Source of the DNA: an uncultured Planctomycetota bacterium
GTDB lineage: Bacteria > Planctomycetota > Planctomycetia > Pirellulales > Thermoguttaceae
Reading direction: 5' to 3'
Assembly: GCA_900318195.1 (NCBI GenBank)
Contig: ONJR01000188.1
Span: forward strand, 1 to 45,179
Length of the DNA stretch: 45,179 nt
Shown here: piece after piece, positions 34,310 to 44,083 of the stretch
Layout: each line of letters opens with the position of its first letter
How positions within the stretch are numbered: the first letter of the stretch is position 1
Made by a program: the position numbers and the translations under genes
The notes under the pieces: generated by a model
What the model was told of the DNA's origin: nothing
The model's database searches: none
Seen by the model: the letters and a program-made list of their open reading frames with translations, nothing else

Positions 34310-37078
34310 ATGACATTTTCAAAGTTCTTTATTGTGGCGATAGCGAGCGTAGCGGCGACCTGCTCGACGCTTGCAATGGCGCAGTCGACGCTCAAGCCGA
34401 CGAATCTGCGGTGCGAGTATTCGACGAACCCGCTTGGAATCGACGCGAAAGCGCCGCGTCTGAGTTGGATTCTGGAAAACGTTCAACCGACCGACAAGCT
34501 CAATCAGCGCCAGACGGCGTACCGTGTGCGCGTCGACGCCTCTCGCGCCGACGCCGACGCTGGACGCGGTAAACTATGGGATTCAGGATGGGTTAAGTCA
34601 AGCGAGTCGGCGCAGATCGTATACGACGGTCAGGCTCTTGTGTCAGACTCGTCCTACTACTGGACCGTCCAGATTCAAGACGAAAAGAATGAGGAAAGCG
34701 CGCGTTCCGACGTCGCTACCTGGACGACTGGAATCTTCGACCAGAAGGAATGGTCCGCTAAATGGATCGGTACCGGCGTCATGCCCGAGGGTGAAACCAA
34801 CCCCGCGAAAATGACCGCGCGCGACCCTAAAACCGGTCTTTGCAACGATCCGTGGCTACGCAAGACGTTCGAGCTGAATTCGAAACCAACGCGCGCGATC
34901 CTCTTTGTCGCGAGCGTCGGATACTGCGACGTCTTTGTCAACGGCGAGAAGGTCGACCGCGAGTCAGTCCTCGCGCCGAACGTAACGAACCATAAATATC
35001 GAGCGCGCTACATAGCCTACGATATTGCGCCGCTTCTCCACGAAGGTAAGAACGTCCTCGCGTTCTGGCTCGGCGCCGGCTGGGCGGTTTACGGCGAGTA
35101 CGCGACCCCGGACCGTCCCTTGGCGCCAATCGTTCTCGCGCAGGCTGACGTCGTCGACGCGCAGGGAGGTAAGACGCGCGTGCAGACCGACGCGAGCTGG
35201 AAGGTCGGCGTTAGTCCGATGAATCTTTGCGGCGGCTGGACGTTCGGTCATTTCGGAGGCGAGCATTACGACGCGAACGCAGAGAATCCCAACTGGAATA
35301 AGGTCGATTTCGACGATAGCGGTTGGAAAAGCGCGACGGAATTTTCGCCTAATCTCACGGTCTCCGCTCAGACGACGCCGATCAATATTCTTGGCGCGCC
35401 GATTAAGCCGATAGCGATCGAGAAGCGCGGCGACGACGTGTGGCGTGTCGATATGGGCGTGAACTTCGCCGGTTGGACGCGCGTTAAAGTGCATGGTAAA
35501 CCTGGCGCGACGATTCGTTTTGAGTATTCCGAACGTTCCCAAGAGACGAAGACGTTCGATCTTTACAGCTCGATAACGCTCGACGATTCAGGCGTGGGCG
35601 TTTTCGAGAATCGCTTTAATTACAGCTCCGGTCGCTGGATTACGATATCAGGTCTTAGCGAAGCGCCGAAACTCGAAGATATTACCGGTTGGCATATTCG
35701 TACGAATTACGAAGTCGCGGCGTCGGTCGAGACGTCGGACGAGCTACAGAATTGGATCTACAACACCGGTCGCTGGACGTTCGAGAACCTTTCGCTCGGC
35801 GGTTATGTCGTCGACTGCCCTCAGCGCGAACGCATGGGATACGGCGGCGACGCGCACGCGACTTCCGAATCCGGTATGTACTCATACAGTCTTGAGTCCT
35901 TCTACTACAAATGGCTAGAGGACTGGCGCGACTGCCAACGCGATTTCCACGAGGGCGAATGGAACGGTTGGCTTCCGAATACTGCGCCGACTTACTGGGG
36001 CGGCGGCGGTCCGTCTTGGGGCGGCATTGTTATAACGTTGCCATATACATACTACCTCCAGTATGGCGACACGCGTATTCTGGAAGAGAATTTCGAGATG
36101 ATCGAGCGTTGGCTTGCGTTCTTGGAAGCGCACGTTAAGGACGGTCTGCTACAACGCTACGGGGACGATTGGAAATTCCTCGGCGACTGGCTTTGGCCCG
36201 GCGCGCCGGACGGACCGAACTCGCATACGCCTCAAGCGCTCTGCTTGAATAATATGTACTTGGTTTTCAATCTTCAGACTGCGGCGAAGATAGCGCGCGT
36301 GATCGGTCGTACTGATCGCGCTGACGAGTGGGAGAAGCTTGCAGAAGTAACGCGTCAAGCGGTGAACAAGACGTACTTCAAGTCCGCCGAGGGCTCGTAC
36401 CATGACGACGCTCAGGCGATTCTCGGGCTTGCGCTCCTCGCCGGAATTCCCGCAACGTCGGACGACGCGAAGCGCGTTGCCGAGCGTCTCGACAAAGCGG
36501 TGTTGGTCGATTCTAAGGGGCACGTCGGCGCCGGTATTACGGGCGGCGGACTACTCTTCCGTTATCTGCGCGGCGCGAATCGCAACGATTTGATCTACTC
36601 CATGATGAAGCAAACGGAATACCCCGGCTGGGGCTTTATGCGCGCGCACGACGCGACGACCTACTGGGAAGCGTGGGAACTCGATCGTCCAGGTCACTCG
36701 TTGCTCCATAGCTCCTATCTGTTCCCAGTCGCATGGTACGTTTCCGGCGTTCTTGGAATCCAGCGCGATCCCGAGGTTCCCGGCTTCCGTAGCTTTGTCG
36801 TACGTCCCCCTCAAATTTCGGAGACGGATCTTACCTCGGCGACCGGTTATTACAAGTCGATTATCGGTACGATTAAGTCGTCCTGGGAGAAGAAAGAGGA
36901 CGGTTTTAGTATGACGGTCGTCGTTCCAGCGAATACGCAGAAGGCGACGATTTACGTTCCGAAGGTCGCTGGTAAGGCGTGCAAGGTAACGCCGTCTGTC
37001 GAATCTAACGCAGTCGAGAAGGACGGATACACGGTCTTTGAGGTCGGCTCCGGGTCTTATCGATTCGACGTCGAGTAA
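34310..37078 (+). CDS. Secreted alpha-L-rhamnosidase, glycoside hydrolase family 78
   Basis: The protein has 922 residues and a signal peptide ending near AMA-Q. The N-terminal beta-sandwich begins with LKPTNLRCEYSTNPLGID and APRLSWIL, typical of GH78. A second sandwich contains ATRAILFVASVGYCDVFVNGEKV-like strands. The (alpha/alpha)6 catalytic barrel carries the family signature DCPQRERMGYGGDA near residues 503-516, followed by WLPNTAPTYWGGGGPSWGG, FLGDWLWPG and the late segment GFMRAHDATTYWEAWE. A C-terminal sandwich ends the chain. The enzyme releases terminal alpha-L-rhamnose from plant or bacterial glycans or glycosides, outside the cytoplasm. It stands alone with its own promoter, candidate operator and terminator, which suggests substrate-controlled expression (inference). 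Confidence 0.93.
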   Translation: MTFSKFFIVAIASVAATCSTLAMAQSTLKPTNLRCEYSTNPLGIDAKAPRLSWILENVQPTDKLNQRQTAYRVRVDASRADADAGRGKLWDSGWVKSSESAQIVYDGQALVSDSSYYWTVQIQDEKNEESARSDVATWTTGIFDQKEWSAKWIGTGVMPEGETNPAKMTARDPKTGLCNDPWLRKTFELNSKPTRAILFVASVGYCDVFVNGEKVDRESVLAPNVTNHKYRARYIAYDIAPLLHEGKNVLAFWLGAGWAVYGEYATPDRPLAPIVLAQADVVDAQGGKTRVQTDASWKVGVSPMNLCGGWTFGHFGGEHYDANAENPNWNKVDFDDSGWKSATEFSPNLTVSAQTTPINILGAPIKPIAIEKRGDDVWRVDMGVNFAGWTRVKVHGKPGATIRFEYSERSQETKTFDLYSSITLDDSGVGVFENRFNYSSGRWITISGLSEAPKLEDITGWHIRTNYEVAASVETSDELQNWIYNTGRWTFENLSLGGYVVDCPQRERMGYGGDAHATSESGMYSYSLESFYYKWLEDWRDCQRDFHEGEWNGWLPNTAPTYWGGGGPSWGGIVITLPYTYYLQYGDTRILEENFEMIERWLAFLEAHVKDGLLQRYGDDWKFLGDWLWPGAPDGPNSHTPQALCLNNMYLVFNLQTAAKIARVIGRTDRADEWEKLAEVTRQAVNKTYFKSAEGSYHDDAQAILGLALLAGIPATSDDAKRVAERLDKAVLVDSKGHVGAGITGGGLLFRYLRGANRNDLIYSMMKQTEYPGWGFMRAHDATTYWEAWELDRPGHSLLHSSYLFPVAWYVSGVLGIQRDPEVPGFRSFVVRPPQISETDLTSATGYYKSIIGTIKSSWEKKEDGFSMTVVVPANTQKATIYVPKVAGKACKVTPSVESNAVEKDGYTVFEVGSGSYRFDVE

Positions 37079-37115
37079 TCTAACGCATGGCGTTTGACTT
37101 CCGTTAGTTCGTATT

Positions 37116-37149
37116 GCGCCGTTTGAGCGAACGCTTGAGCGGCGCTTTT
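37116..37149 (+). terminator. Intrinsic terminator of the rhamnosidase gene
   Basis: GCGCCG (37116-37121) with CGGCGC (37140-37145). The stem continues inward with several G-U pairs to a tight AA-centred loop, and TTTT follows. Confidence 0.75.
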
Positions 37150-37276
37150 CTTGTCTAACGGTCGGTTTTGATCTAGACAGGAAAGGCTTTAATTTGTACA
37201 ATTGACGCGTAGTTGTCGACGCGTCTGTTGAATTCGCGCGCGGCGTAGTGTAGACGGTAACTCGGTGGAATAAGTA

Positions 37277-39241
37277 ATGGACGATAAACGAGCGGAAGCG
37301 GACGAACGTGACGAACGTGACGAAGTGCAGACGGCGTTGTGGCAAACGGTAACGCGCCGCCGTTCATTCTACTATGCGCGCACGTTGCTCTTCAGCGCGG
37401 CGCTCTTTTTCGTCGTCTACTACCTTGCGTTTGCAATTAAGACGGACGGTTTCGAGTTGACGGGCGTTTCTCGACTCGGTTTCAAGCAGTCTTTGGTTTT
37501 TCTTAAGACGGTCGGGTGGGTTCTTGCGATTAAGCTGTTCGTTATGATAGCGCGTAAGACATATCGACATATCGGTTACTACGCGACGATGCGCGATTTG
37601 CGCTCGATCATGACCGATTCGGTGATCTCGTTTGCGCTCATTTTCATCTTCTTTGCCGTTGTCAATAAGGCGCGCCTGGGCAATTACTCTAGCGTCTTTG
37701 ATCTTGACGTTACGCTCACGACGTTGCTACTTGATCTCATTCTGACGATTATGGCGCGCGGCGGCGTCAGAATGGTGCGGCGATTCTTTAAAGAGTCCGT
37801 AATGCCGCGCCTTGATCCGCAATTCGACGAAGAGCCCGCGTTTCTCGTCGGCGCGAATAGCTCCGGCGCGCACGTTGCCAATATAATCAATACGCAGCAT
37901 AGTATCGGTTACCAGGTCGTCGGCTTCCTAACGATCCACGATTACAAAGTCAAGATGAACGTCGGCGTGTTGCCTGTGGTCGCGCATATTGACGACCTAG
38001 TCGACGCGTGCAATCGTCTCGGGGTCAAGACGATTCTCTTCATAGCGGGTTCGCTACCCGGTTCGACGTTTCGCAAGATTTATCAGATGTGCGACGCGAA
38101 CGCGCTCAAACTGCAGGTCGTGCCGCAGGTGGAGTTTCTGCCCGATAAAAAGATCCCCATCCGCGAAATCAACGTAAGCGACCTACTCAAACGCGACCCG
38201 ATAACGTTAGACAAGGATAAGATCCATGATCTTATAACGGGTCGCAAGGTCATGGTAACAGGCGCAGGCGGCAGTATCGGTTCGGAAATATGTCGCCAAT
38301 TGTTGCAGTTCAAGCCTCGCGAACTCTTCTTACTGGGTCGCGGCGAGAACCGTATATTCTTCCTGGAACGCGAGCTCCGCGCGCTCGGCGTCGACACGGT
38401 TATCACGCCGATTATTGCCGACGTTGCGAACGCGGCGCGTATCGACGGCGTCTTTGCGAAAACGCGACCCGAAATCGTATTTCACGCCGCCGCGCACAAG
38501 CACGTGCCGCTCATGGAAGCGAATATTCCCGAGGCCATTCATAATAATATCTACGGAACCAAAGTCGTTGCGGACGCGTCCGATCGTTACGGGGTCGATA
38601 AATTCGTTATGGTCTCAACGGATAAAGCGGTGAACCCGTCGAGTATTATGGGGTGTTCTAAGCATATGGCTGAGCGTTACGTTAATTCGCTCGCCGCGCG
38701 CTCGCATACGCGATTCATCGTAACGCGGTTCGGCAACGTTCTTGGCTCCAACGGTAGCGTCGTGCCTATCTTTACCAAGCAGATACAAAACGGCGGACCG
38801 ATTACGATCACCGACTTCAGAATGACGCGATACTTCATGACGATTCCCGAAGCGTCGCAACTCGTGCTAGAAGCCGCCGCAATGGGGAACGGCGGCGAAA
38901 TTTTCGTGCTCGATATGGGCGCGCCCGTGAAAATCCTCGATCTTGCAAAAGATATGGTGCGACTAGCGGGGCTGCCCGAGAAGTCGATCGAGATTAAAGA
39001 AATCGGACTCAGACCCGGTGAGAAACTTTACGAAGAGCTCTATTTCGAGTCCGAAAAACGAATCGAGACGAACCAGCCGAAACTCTTCGCCGCCGAGCAT
39101 CGTCCGTTTGATTACGACGAAGTTCAGGCTCAGGTTGACGGATTAATCTCTGTCATAAGCGAGTCGCCCGAGACGATTCGACTTCGGTTCCAAGAGTATA
39201 TTCCTGAGTATAAGCCGAGCTTGCAACAGCGTTCGAAGTAA
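37277..39241 (+). CDS. Membrane-bound nucleotide-sugar 4,6-dehydratase/epimerase (FlaA1/CapD/WbpM family)
   Basis: The protein has 654 residues. A charged N-terminus with a DER repeat is followed by four membrane helices (about 30-165), then a CoA-binding-like Rossmann region (about 185-320), and a second Rossmann domain with the NAD motif GAGGSIGSE near 329-337. Further family motifs are FHAAAHKHVPLME, VSTDKAVNPSSIMGCSKHMAERY and TRFGNVLGSNGSVVPIF. The catalytic Tyr of ordinary SDR enzymes is replaced by Met in MxxxK, as usual for this group. Such enzymes convert UDP-GlcNAc-type sugars to 4-keto-6-deoxy intermediates for capsule, O-antigen or glycan decoration. A candidate promoter TTGTCT-17-TAGACA lies at about 37151-37179. 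The gene is not next to other glycan synthesis genes here. Confidence 0.92.
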   Translation: MDDKRAEADERDERDEVQTALWQTVTRRRSFYYARTLLFSAALFFVVYYLAFAIKTDGFELTGVSRLGFKQSLVFLKTVGWVLAIKLFVMIARKTYRHIGYYATMRDLRSIMTDSVISFALIFIFFAVVNKARLGNYSSVFDLDVTLTTLLLDLILTIMARGGVRMVRRFFKESVMPRLDPQFDEEPAFLVGANSSGAHVANIINTQHSIGYQVVGFLTIHDYKVKMNVGVLPVVAHIDDLVDACNRLGVKTILFIAGSLPGSTFRKIYQMCDANALKLQVVPQVEFLPDKKIPIREINVSDLLKRDPITLDKDKIHDLITGRKVMVTGAGGSIGSEICRQLLQFKPRELFLLGRGENRIFFLERELRALGVDTVITPIIADVANAARIDGVFAKTRPEIVFHAAAHKHVPLMEANIPEAIHNNIYGTKVVADASDRYGVDKFVMVSTDKAVNPSSIMGCSKHMAERYVNSLAARSHTRFIVTRFGNVLGSNGSVVPIFTKQIQNGGPITITDFRMTRYFMTIPEASQLVLEAAAMGNGGEIFVLDMGAPVKILDLAKDMVRLAGLPEKSIEIKEIGLRPGEKLYEELYFESEKRIETNQPKLFAAEHRPFDYDEVQAQVDGLISVISESPETIRLRFQEYIPEYKPSLQQRSK

Positions 39242-39310
39242 CTCGATATGAGACGTCCCCTTATGATAACGCTCGTCCAGTCAGCGTGAGCTTCGACGCG
39301 CTGCGCGTAT

Positions 39311-39358
39311 AAAAAGACGCGTTGGAGCGCAGGCGACTACCCGAATCCAACGCGTCTT
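39311..39358 (-). terminator. Intrinsic terminator for the - strand DUF4091 gene, shared with the convergent dehydratase gene
   Basis: AAGACGCGTTGGA (39314-39326) pairs perfectly with TCCAACGCGTCTT (39346-39358). On the - strand a TTTTT tract follows, so it is oriented for the DUF4091 gene but can act on both. Confidence 0.8.
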
Positions 39359-39403
39359 GCATGATAAAGCGGTTCAGTGGGAGTTAATGTGAACGCGACA
39401 AGT

Positions 39404-42400
39404 TTATCTGCCCGACAACTTCTCTAATTCGAGTCCGACGTCGAGACGAATCTGTTCAAACTCCTTAGGATCGGCGATATACCGGGTCGAATAGCGTCCG
39501 GAACCGCAATTGAGCGGTAGGTAATTGAGCGCGCGATCAAGAATCTGTTGCGCGCGCGCGCGTTCCGACGTATTCGGCGCGGTCTTTGTGGCGATCGCGT
39601 TCTGCAGACCGACAAGCCAGCCTGCGTCTTCCACGCCCTCGCGCGCTTGCTCGGATCGGATCGAATCGATTATCTCGCCCGGACGACCAATGAGCTCGCC
39701 CGGATAGAAGATATACCCGTCGCCGTTCGGATAGCGTATGTAATACTGCACGCCCGGTTGATCCGATTGCGAGATATAGAAGTGGGACGCTGAGTCGAAT
39801 GGATTGCAGGTATACCATGACGCGCCCCAGAATTCGTATAGTTCTGCGCCGTGTTTGACGCAAGTGTATGGCAGTAGCCTTTCAACGGCGCACAGCGGCG
39901 TGTCGAGACACATCATCCCGTCGGTTGTCCACCATATCCTTCCGTTGGCGTTGCGGATTGTTGCGAGCGATTCTTCGCTCACGGCGCCGTAATGTCCTAC
40001 TCCCCAAACGTCGAGATAACGCAACCATTCCGGTACGTAGACCCAAGTACTGGAGTAGATCGGAATTGCTGGATCGACCTCGTGTATCATATCGCAGAGC
40101 GCCTGCATCTGCTTAATAATCTCAGGCTTAGAGTAGAACGGTTCGTCGGAAATATAGAGAACGCATTTATCCGCCCAGCCCTTGGCTTTGAGGTGATCCC
40201 AGAAGAGCTTGAGTTTAGCTTGATACGCGCGTTTATACTCCGGACGCAATTGCGAGCGATCGGCGCCGTCGTACGGCCATTCGCCAGGGTAGGGCGTCTC
40301 GCCCTCAATAATCTTCGGGGGATTGCCCCAGCCGAAGAGATAGAATTCGTCTGGGAAATAGCCCGCCTTAGCGCCAAGCTCGTCGTAATATCGAGCGTAT
40401 GCGGCGTCGAACTCGCGCCAATCGGCGCTCGCTTCCCCGGTTGTTTTATCGTATTTGATCTTAAGGTCTGCGATCGGTCGATCAGAACTTAGGTTGGATT
40501 CCAAAAGTTTCGCCGCGATCCTGTCAAGTTTCTCGCGTCGCGTTCCCTTGCCAAAATAGTCGTGCGAGATACGCGCGTCGTAGATTCCCGTTATCTTAGT
40601 CGCCGGCGCCGTGAAATTTAGCACGTTTACCGTATAAGGAACGACAATTCGTTGCGGCGAGCTTGTTGGGAGCCTATCGAGCGCTAGTTCGTTGCGTTCG
40701 ATAGGCGCGACGCTCAATACGAGCGCGCCCTGGTACTTTCCCGGCTTCGTTTGCGCGCTCGTCCGCACGCGCAATAGTATCGCGCGCGTTTCGCCGATTG
40801 CGAGCGGAATTTCGCCAGCGACGCCTAGTCTTGCGAGTCGCGTCGAGTCGTTTTCGTGTACGGCGGCGTTCTGACGATCGTCTGTCGTCGGCGCCACCTT
40901 AGGCGCGCTGGAAACGTTGGAAACGGCGACCGGAATCATCGGGTCGGGCCAGTATCCGATCCAGCCGTCGCAGCCGGGCGAACCCGAGGGGAATTTCCGC
41001 ATGGTCGGCTCGACGTGAGATTGGTAGTAATTCGTCGGATAGTCGACGAGCACGTTTGACACGACAAAGAGTTCCGGGGTTGGCAGTTCGTCGTCGCCGT
41101 CAGTTAATTTCGGCGGCAAGAGGTAGGCGTGAAATTGGTTGGTCGAGGTTGCGCGGCACGCAATTTGCAACGTCTCTTGCTCGTCGAGCGCGAGCGCGCA
41201 CGTAGCGGGCGTTGCAGTGGTAATTTCAGGTTCGTTTGCGGCGAAAGTCGTGTCCGAAAAGACCTTCGCAACGGCTGGAACCTGAAAGACTCCGGATTTA
41301 CCGCCCCCAAACTCGACGAATTCCGCGACATTGACGGGCAGGACAAAGACGTCGTCGTATTCCGCGACGCCGTAAATATGGTTAGTTAGATGTATTTCAA
41401 CGAATTCAGCGTCGTTTGGAGCGCGCAGAATAGCGCTTTTAAGAGACCAGTTCGTCTTACCGCTCGCCGATTTGCCGAGCGAACCGAAGGGCGAGTCTGC
41501 TAGCGAACGGTTGCCTTTGAGCCAATGTAAGTGCATATCGAACGCGCCAGCCGACGTGTCCGTTGCTAGCGCATAGCCGAATAGATAGCTCTGACCCGGT
41601 TCGATTTTAACGACGCGTCGCCATCCTCGCCAGCGTCGGGTCGCGCTTTCGTCGACCGCAACGCGCAACGAGCGCGCGCCGAGCGCCGGAACGCCGGAAT
41701 TAAAGATTTCATACGTAACGCCCGGCTCGGCGGCGTCGTGCGTCCAAGATTCCCCGTCCCGATCTTTCGGCGCGTCAAGCGTCTTAGGATCGACATTCTC
41801 GAACCCGCCGTCTGATATGAGGTTCCGCTGATCGACGAATTCCGGCAATTTTAATTCGTCGGACGGTGAAACGGTCGAATCGCGCGTTTCTTCCGCTCCC
41901 GAGACTTGCAACGACGTGCCCGGGAACGCCTGATTAGCGATTTTATCGCCGTCGCGCCGCGTACGAATCGCATCGTCGTTAGGGTTAGACGTTTCCAGGA
42001 GATAAAGCTGGTGGCTAGCGTTTGGCGTTAGCGTAACGTTAAAGAAAGCGTAATCGCCGTAGAATACGGGTCGAACACGTTTGCCCCGGAGGTCGAGGAG
42101 TACGAAGTCTTCGGGTTCAAGCGCGCGACCCCATCGCGTTTCGAGCAGTTTTCGATCGAGCATAACGAGTCTTTCGCCGCCCTCGCGCGCGTCGACTTTA
42201 ATTGTAACAACGCGCGCGTCGCCGATCGTCTTTTCGTCTGGACGTAACGCTAGCGCATAGGTCGGTTGTGGTAAAGCTTTCGTCGGACCGACTTCGACGC
42301 TCAAAGCGGCGTCGGCGCCGCCGTCGAGTCGCTCGAGCTTGGCGTCGTCGTACCATGCGGTTCCCGTTCCATAGAGAACGGTGCCGAACTCCAAGCGATC

Positions 42401-43264
42401 AATATTATTGTCGACGGTGAATTCACGCGCGACTTCTATCCAGTCGAAGTCGCCTTCGCGTTCAGCGTATAGCATGGGCGAGGCAAGCATCGCGTTCTTT
42501 GAATTGCCGAGATGCAGGTACCATCCGACGCGTCCCGCGACGTCCTTACCGCGAACGCGCGCTGAAAATTTGTATCGCGCGCCCGGTTCTAGCGCGACGT
42601 CCGTTTGGCGCGCCGCGATCCAGGTCGGATCTGCGCCGGTCGCGACGTCGCATCGCACGCATTTCTCGCCGGAGAACGCCTCGCCGGCGTCGTGTCGCCA
42701 AGTCATACGTCGATTAGAATCCGGATCGTCGAACCTCCAGCCAATTGGGACGACGTCTCTTCCTTCTTCAAAATCAAGATTCCTTGGATTACGTCGTACG
42801 TCTTCGAGGCAGTCAAGGTTGTAATAGGCGCGCTCGTTCCCGTAGAAGACATAGTACGTCGCGCTCGCCTTGGCTCCGACGGTCGCGGGAAAGGTTAGCG
42901 TGTAGCCGTCTTGGACGACGCCGGTAATAGCGACGGTCTCGTCGGTCGTTTTCACGTTAAAGAGCAGTTCTGCGCCGTCAGAATTGCAAACGCGCAACGC
43001 TTCGATTTGTTGACCAATGAGCGACGTTAGATTGCGTCGATCTTTGACGTTGCGCGTAATCGTGAGAGTAATGGGGCGCGCGTTGAAGTCGACGCTTGAT
43101 TTGTTCTCAACTGTAATTGGCAACGCGATTGTCCAAGCTCCCCCGCCGCTACGGCATAAATTAGCCGTCATCTCAGACGGTTCCATCGCGTTGAGCGCGC
43201 AACTTGCAAGCGCGCCGAGCGCGAGAAAGAACGACGTAAGTTGTAATCTTAGGCTGTTAGGCAT
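39404..43264 (-). CDS. Secreted DUF4091-type glycosidase-like protein with carbohydrate-binding-like domains
   Basis: The protein has 1286 residues from ATG 43264 (AAGGAG six bases upstream), with a signal peptide in the first ~27 residues. Two jelly-roll-like modules of the CBM4/CBM22 kind occur, each starting with a phrase like NLDFEEGRDVVPIGW or NLISDGGFENVDP and containing Trp-rich strands. The C-terminal third is TIM-barrel-like, with CVLYISDEPFYSKPEII (near 1033-1050) where glycosidases place an acidic pair, then VWGVGHYG, ELYEFWGASWY, and the DUF4091 ending FYPGELIGRPGEIIDSIRSEQAREGVEDAGWL. DUF4091 proteins are associated with polysaccharide degradation; the substrate cannot be read from sequence. 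It has its own promoter and terminator. Confidence 0.85.
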   Translation of the reverse strand: MPNSLRLQLTSFFLALGALASCALNAMEPSEMTANLCRSGGGAWTIALPITVENKSSVDFNARPITLTITRNVKDRRNLTSLIGQQIEALRVCNSDGAELLFNVKTTDETVAITGVVQDGYTLTFPATVGAKASATYYVFYGNERAYYNLDCLEDVRRNPRNLDFEEGRDVVPIGWRFDDPDSNRRMTWRHDAGEAFSGEKCVRCDVATGADPTWIAARQTDVALEPGARYKFSARVRGKDVAGRVGWYLHLGNSKNAMLASPMLYAEREGDFDWIEVAREFTVDNNIDRLEFGTVLYGTGTAWYDDAKLERLDGGADAALSVEVGPTKALPQPTYALALRPDEKTIGDARVVTIKVDAREGGERLVMLDRKLLETRWGRALEPEDFVLLDLRGKRVRPVFYGDYAFFNVTLTPNASHQLYLLETSNPNDDAIRTRRDGDKIANQAFPGTSLQVSGAEETRDSTVSPSDELKLPEFVDQRNLISDGGFENVDPKTLDAPKDRDGESWTHDAAEPGVTYEIFNSGVPALGARSLRVAVDESATRRWRGWRRVVKIEPGQSYLFGYALATDTSAGAFDMHLHWLKGNRSLADSPFGSLGKSASGKTNWSLKSAILRAPNDAEFVEIHLTNHIYGVAEYDDVFVLPVNVAEFVEFGGGKSGVFQVPAVAKVFSDTTFAANEPEITTATPATCALALDEQETLQIACRATSTNQFHAYLLPPKLTDGDDELPTPELFVVSNVLVDYPTNYYQSHVEPTMRKFPSGSPGCDGWIGYWPDPMIPVAVSNVSSAPKVAPTTDDRQNAAVHENDSTRLARLGVAGEIPLAIGETRAILLRVRTSAQTKPGKYQGALVLSVAPIERNELALDRLPTSSPQRIVVPYTVNVLNFTAPATKITGIYDARISHDYFGKGTRREKLDRIAAKLLESNLSSDRPIADLKIKYDKTTGEASADWREFDAAYARYYDELGAKAGYFPDEFYLFGWGNPPKIIEGETPYPGEWPYDGADRSQLRPEYKRAYQAKLKLFWDHLKAKGWADKCVLYISDEPFYSKPEIIKQMQALCDMIHEVDPAIPIYSSTWVYVPEWLRYLDVWGVGHYGAVSEESLATIRNANGRIWWTTDGMMCLDTPLCAVERLLPYTCVKHGAELYEFWGASWYTCNPFDSASHFYISQSDQPGVQYYIRYPNGDGYIFYPGELIGRPGEIIDSIRSEQAREGVEDAGWLVGLQNAIATKTAPNTSERARAQQILDRALNYLPLNCGSGRYSTRYIADPKEFEQIRLDVGLELEKLSGR

Positions 43265-43327
43265 TTCGATCTCCTTTTAATAACCTTGCCGCCATTGCAA
43301 CGAGGCAATATGACGCACCCGACCGTA

Positions 43328-43355
43328 ATTATCGGAATCTGCTCGGCGACGTCAA
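43328..43355 (-). promoter_or_regulatory. Promoter of the DUF4091 gene
   Basis: On the - strand: TTGACG (43350-43355), 16 nt, GATAAT (43328-43333), about 60 bases before ATG 43264. Confidence 0.6.
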
Positions 43356-43401
43356 CCTTTTTGTCGGCGCTGGCATAGCGTATGAACGGCGCGCACAAAA
43401 T

Positions 43402-43435
43402 AAAAAACGCGCAATAGCGATGAAACTATTGCGCG
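43402..43435 (-). terminator. Intrinsic terminator of the pseudopilin/lipoprotein operon
   Basis: On the - strand, CGCGCAATAG pairs perfectly with CTATTGCGCG (43408-43417 with 43426-43435, 8-nt loop), followed by TTTTTT and a T-rich tail. Confidence 0.9.
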
Positions 43436-43476
43436 ATTATATCAAACGACGAACGAGTCGCGGAGTTCAGCGCCAA

Positions 43477-44001
43477 TTAGAGAACGCCGTGTCCCGTGTC
43501 GATTTTCTCATGAACGGCGGAGCCAACGTCGACGCTAAGCTCGTTCTTGCCCTTAACGACCTCAACTTCGAGCGTCGTCGTTTCAATGATTCCAAAGATC
43601 GGGTCAACGACGTTGAATTCCTCGTACGTCTTACCGGAGTCTTGGTATTCCTTCCACACGCGCGCTGATTCTTCGTCGATCGGACTCGGCGGCGGCGGAT
43701 CGCCTTCGCCTACCTTCTTCGAGACGGCAACCTTGTACTTGCCGACCGCGACGCCTTTGTACTGACCATGCGTTACAAGAGTCGCGACCCCATTCGCGCC
43801 CGTAATGCCGCCGCACGTCCACTTATTATTCGAATCGAGCGACTTGAGCGAAATTTGCGCGTCTGCAAGCGGCTGACCGTCTTGAATGACCTTAAGAGTC
43901 GTCGGTTCCAGATCGGGCATGCCGTCCGGTTTCTTCTGACCGCACCCGAGCGCGACGAACGCTAGCCCGAGAAATAATGCTGATAGAAAGATCTTTTTCA
44001 T
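43477..44001 (-). CDS. Small lipoprotein with carboxypeptidase-regulatory-like domain
   Basis: The protein has 174 residues. The signal sequence MKKIFLSALFLGLAFVALGC ends in a near-canonical lipobox with Cys20. The mature part is a beta-rich transthyretin-like fold: TLKVIQDGQPLADAQISL, GGITGANGVATLVTHG, KYKVAVSKKV. It ends in a Pro-rich loop and an EVVKGKNELSVDVG strand, like many small planctomycete proteins of the carboxypeptidase regulatory-like class. It lies 82 bases after the DUF1559 gene on the same strand, a pairing that I recall as common in planctomycetes. A hairpin lies between the two genes. Function unknown; outer-membrane or periplasmic anchoring is expected. Confidence 0.82.
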   Translation of the reverse strand: MKKIFLSALFLGLAFVALGCGQKKPDGMPDLEPTTLKVIQDGQPLADAQISLKSLDSNNKWTCGGITGANGVATLVTHGQYKGVAVGKYKVAVSKKVGEGDPPPPSPIDEESARVWKEYQDSGKTYEEFNVVDPIFGIIETTTLEVEVVKGKNELSVDVGSAVHEKIDTGHGVL

Positions 44002-44022
44002 TTTATTTTCACTCTAAGCGCC

Positions 44023-44044
44023 GCCAGCCGCGCTCGCGACCGGC
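44023..44044 (-). other. Intercistronic hairpin between the DUF1559 and lipoprotein genes
   Basis: On the - strand, GCCGGTCGC pairs with GCGGCTGGC (two G-U pairs) around loop GAGC. No T-run follows, so it is more likely an mRNA-stabilising or processing element than a terminator. Confidence 0.45.
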
Positions 44045-44083
44045 GACGTTATTAATATTACGAATAGTAGAACTCAAACGGAA

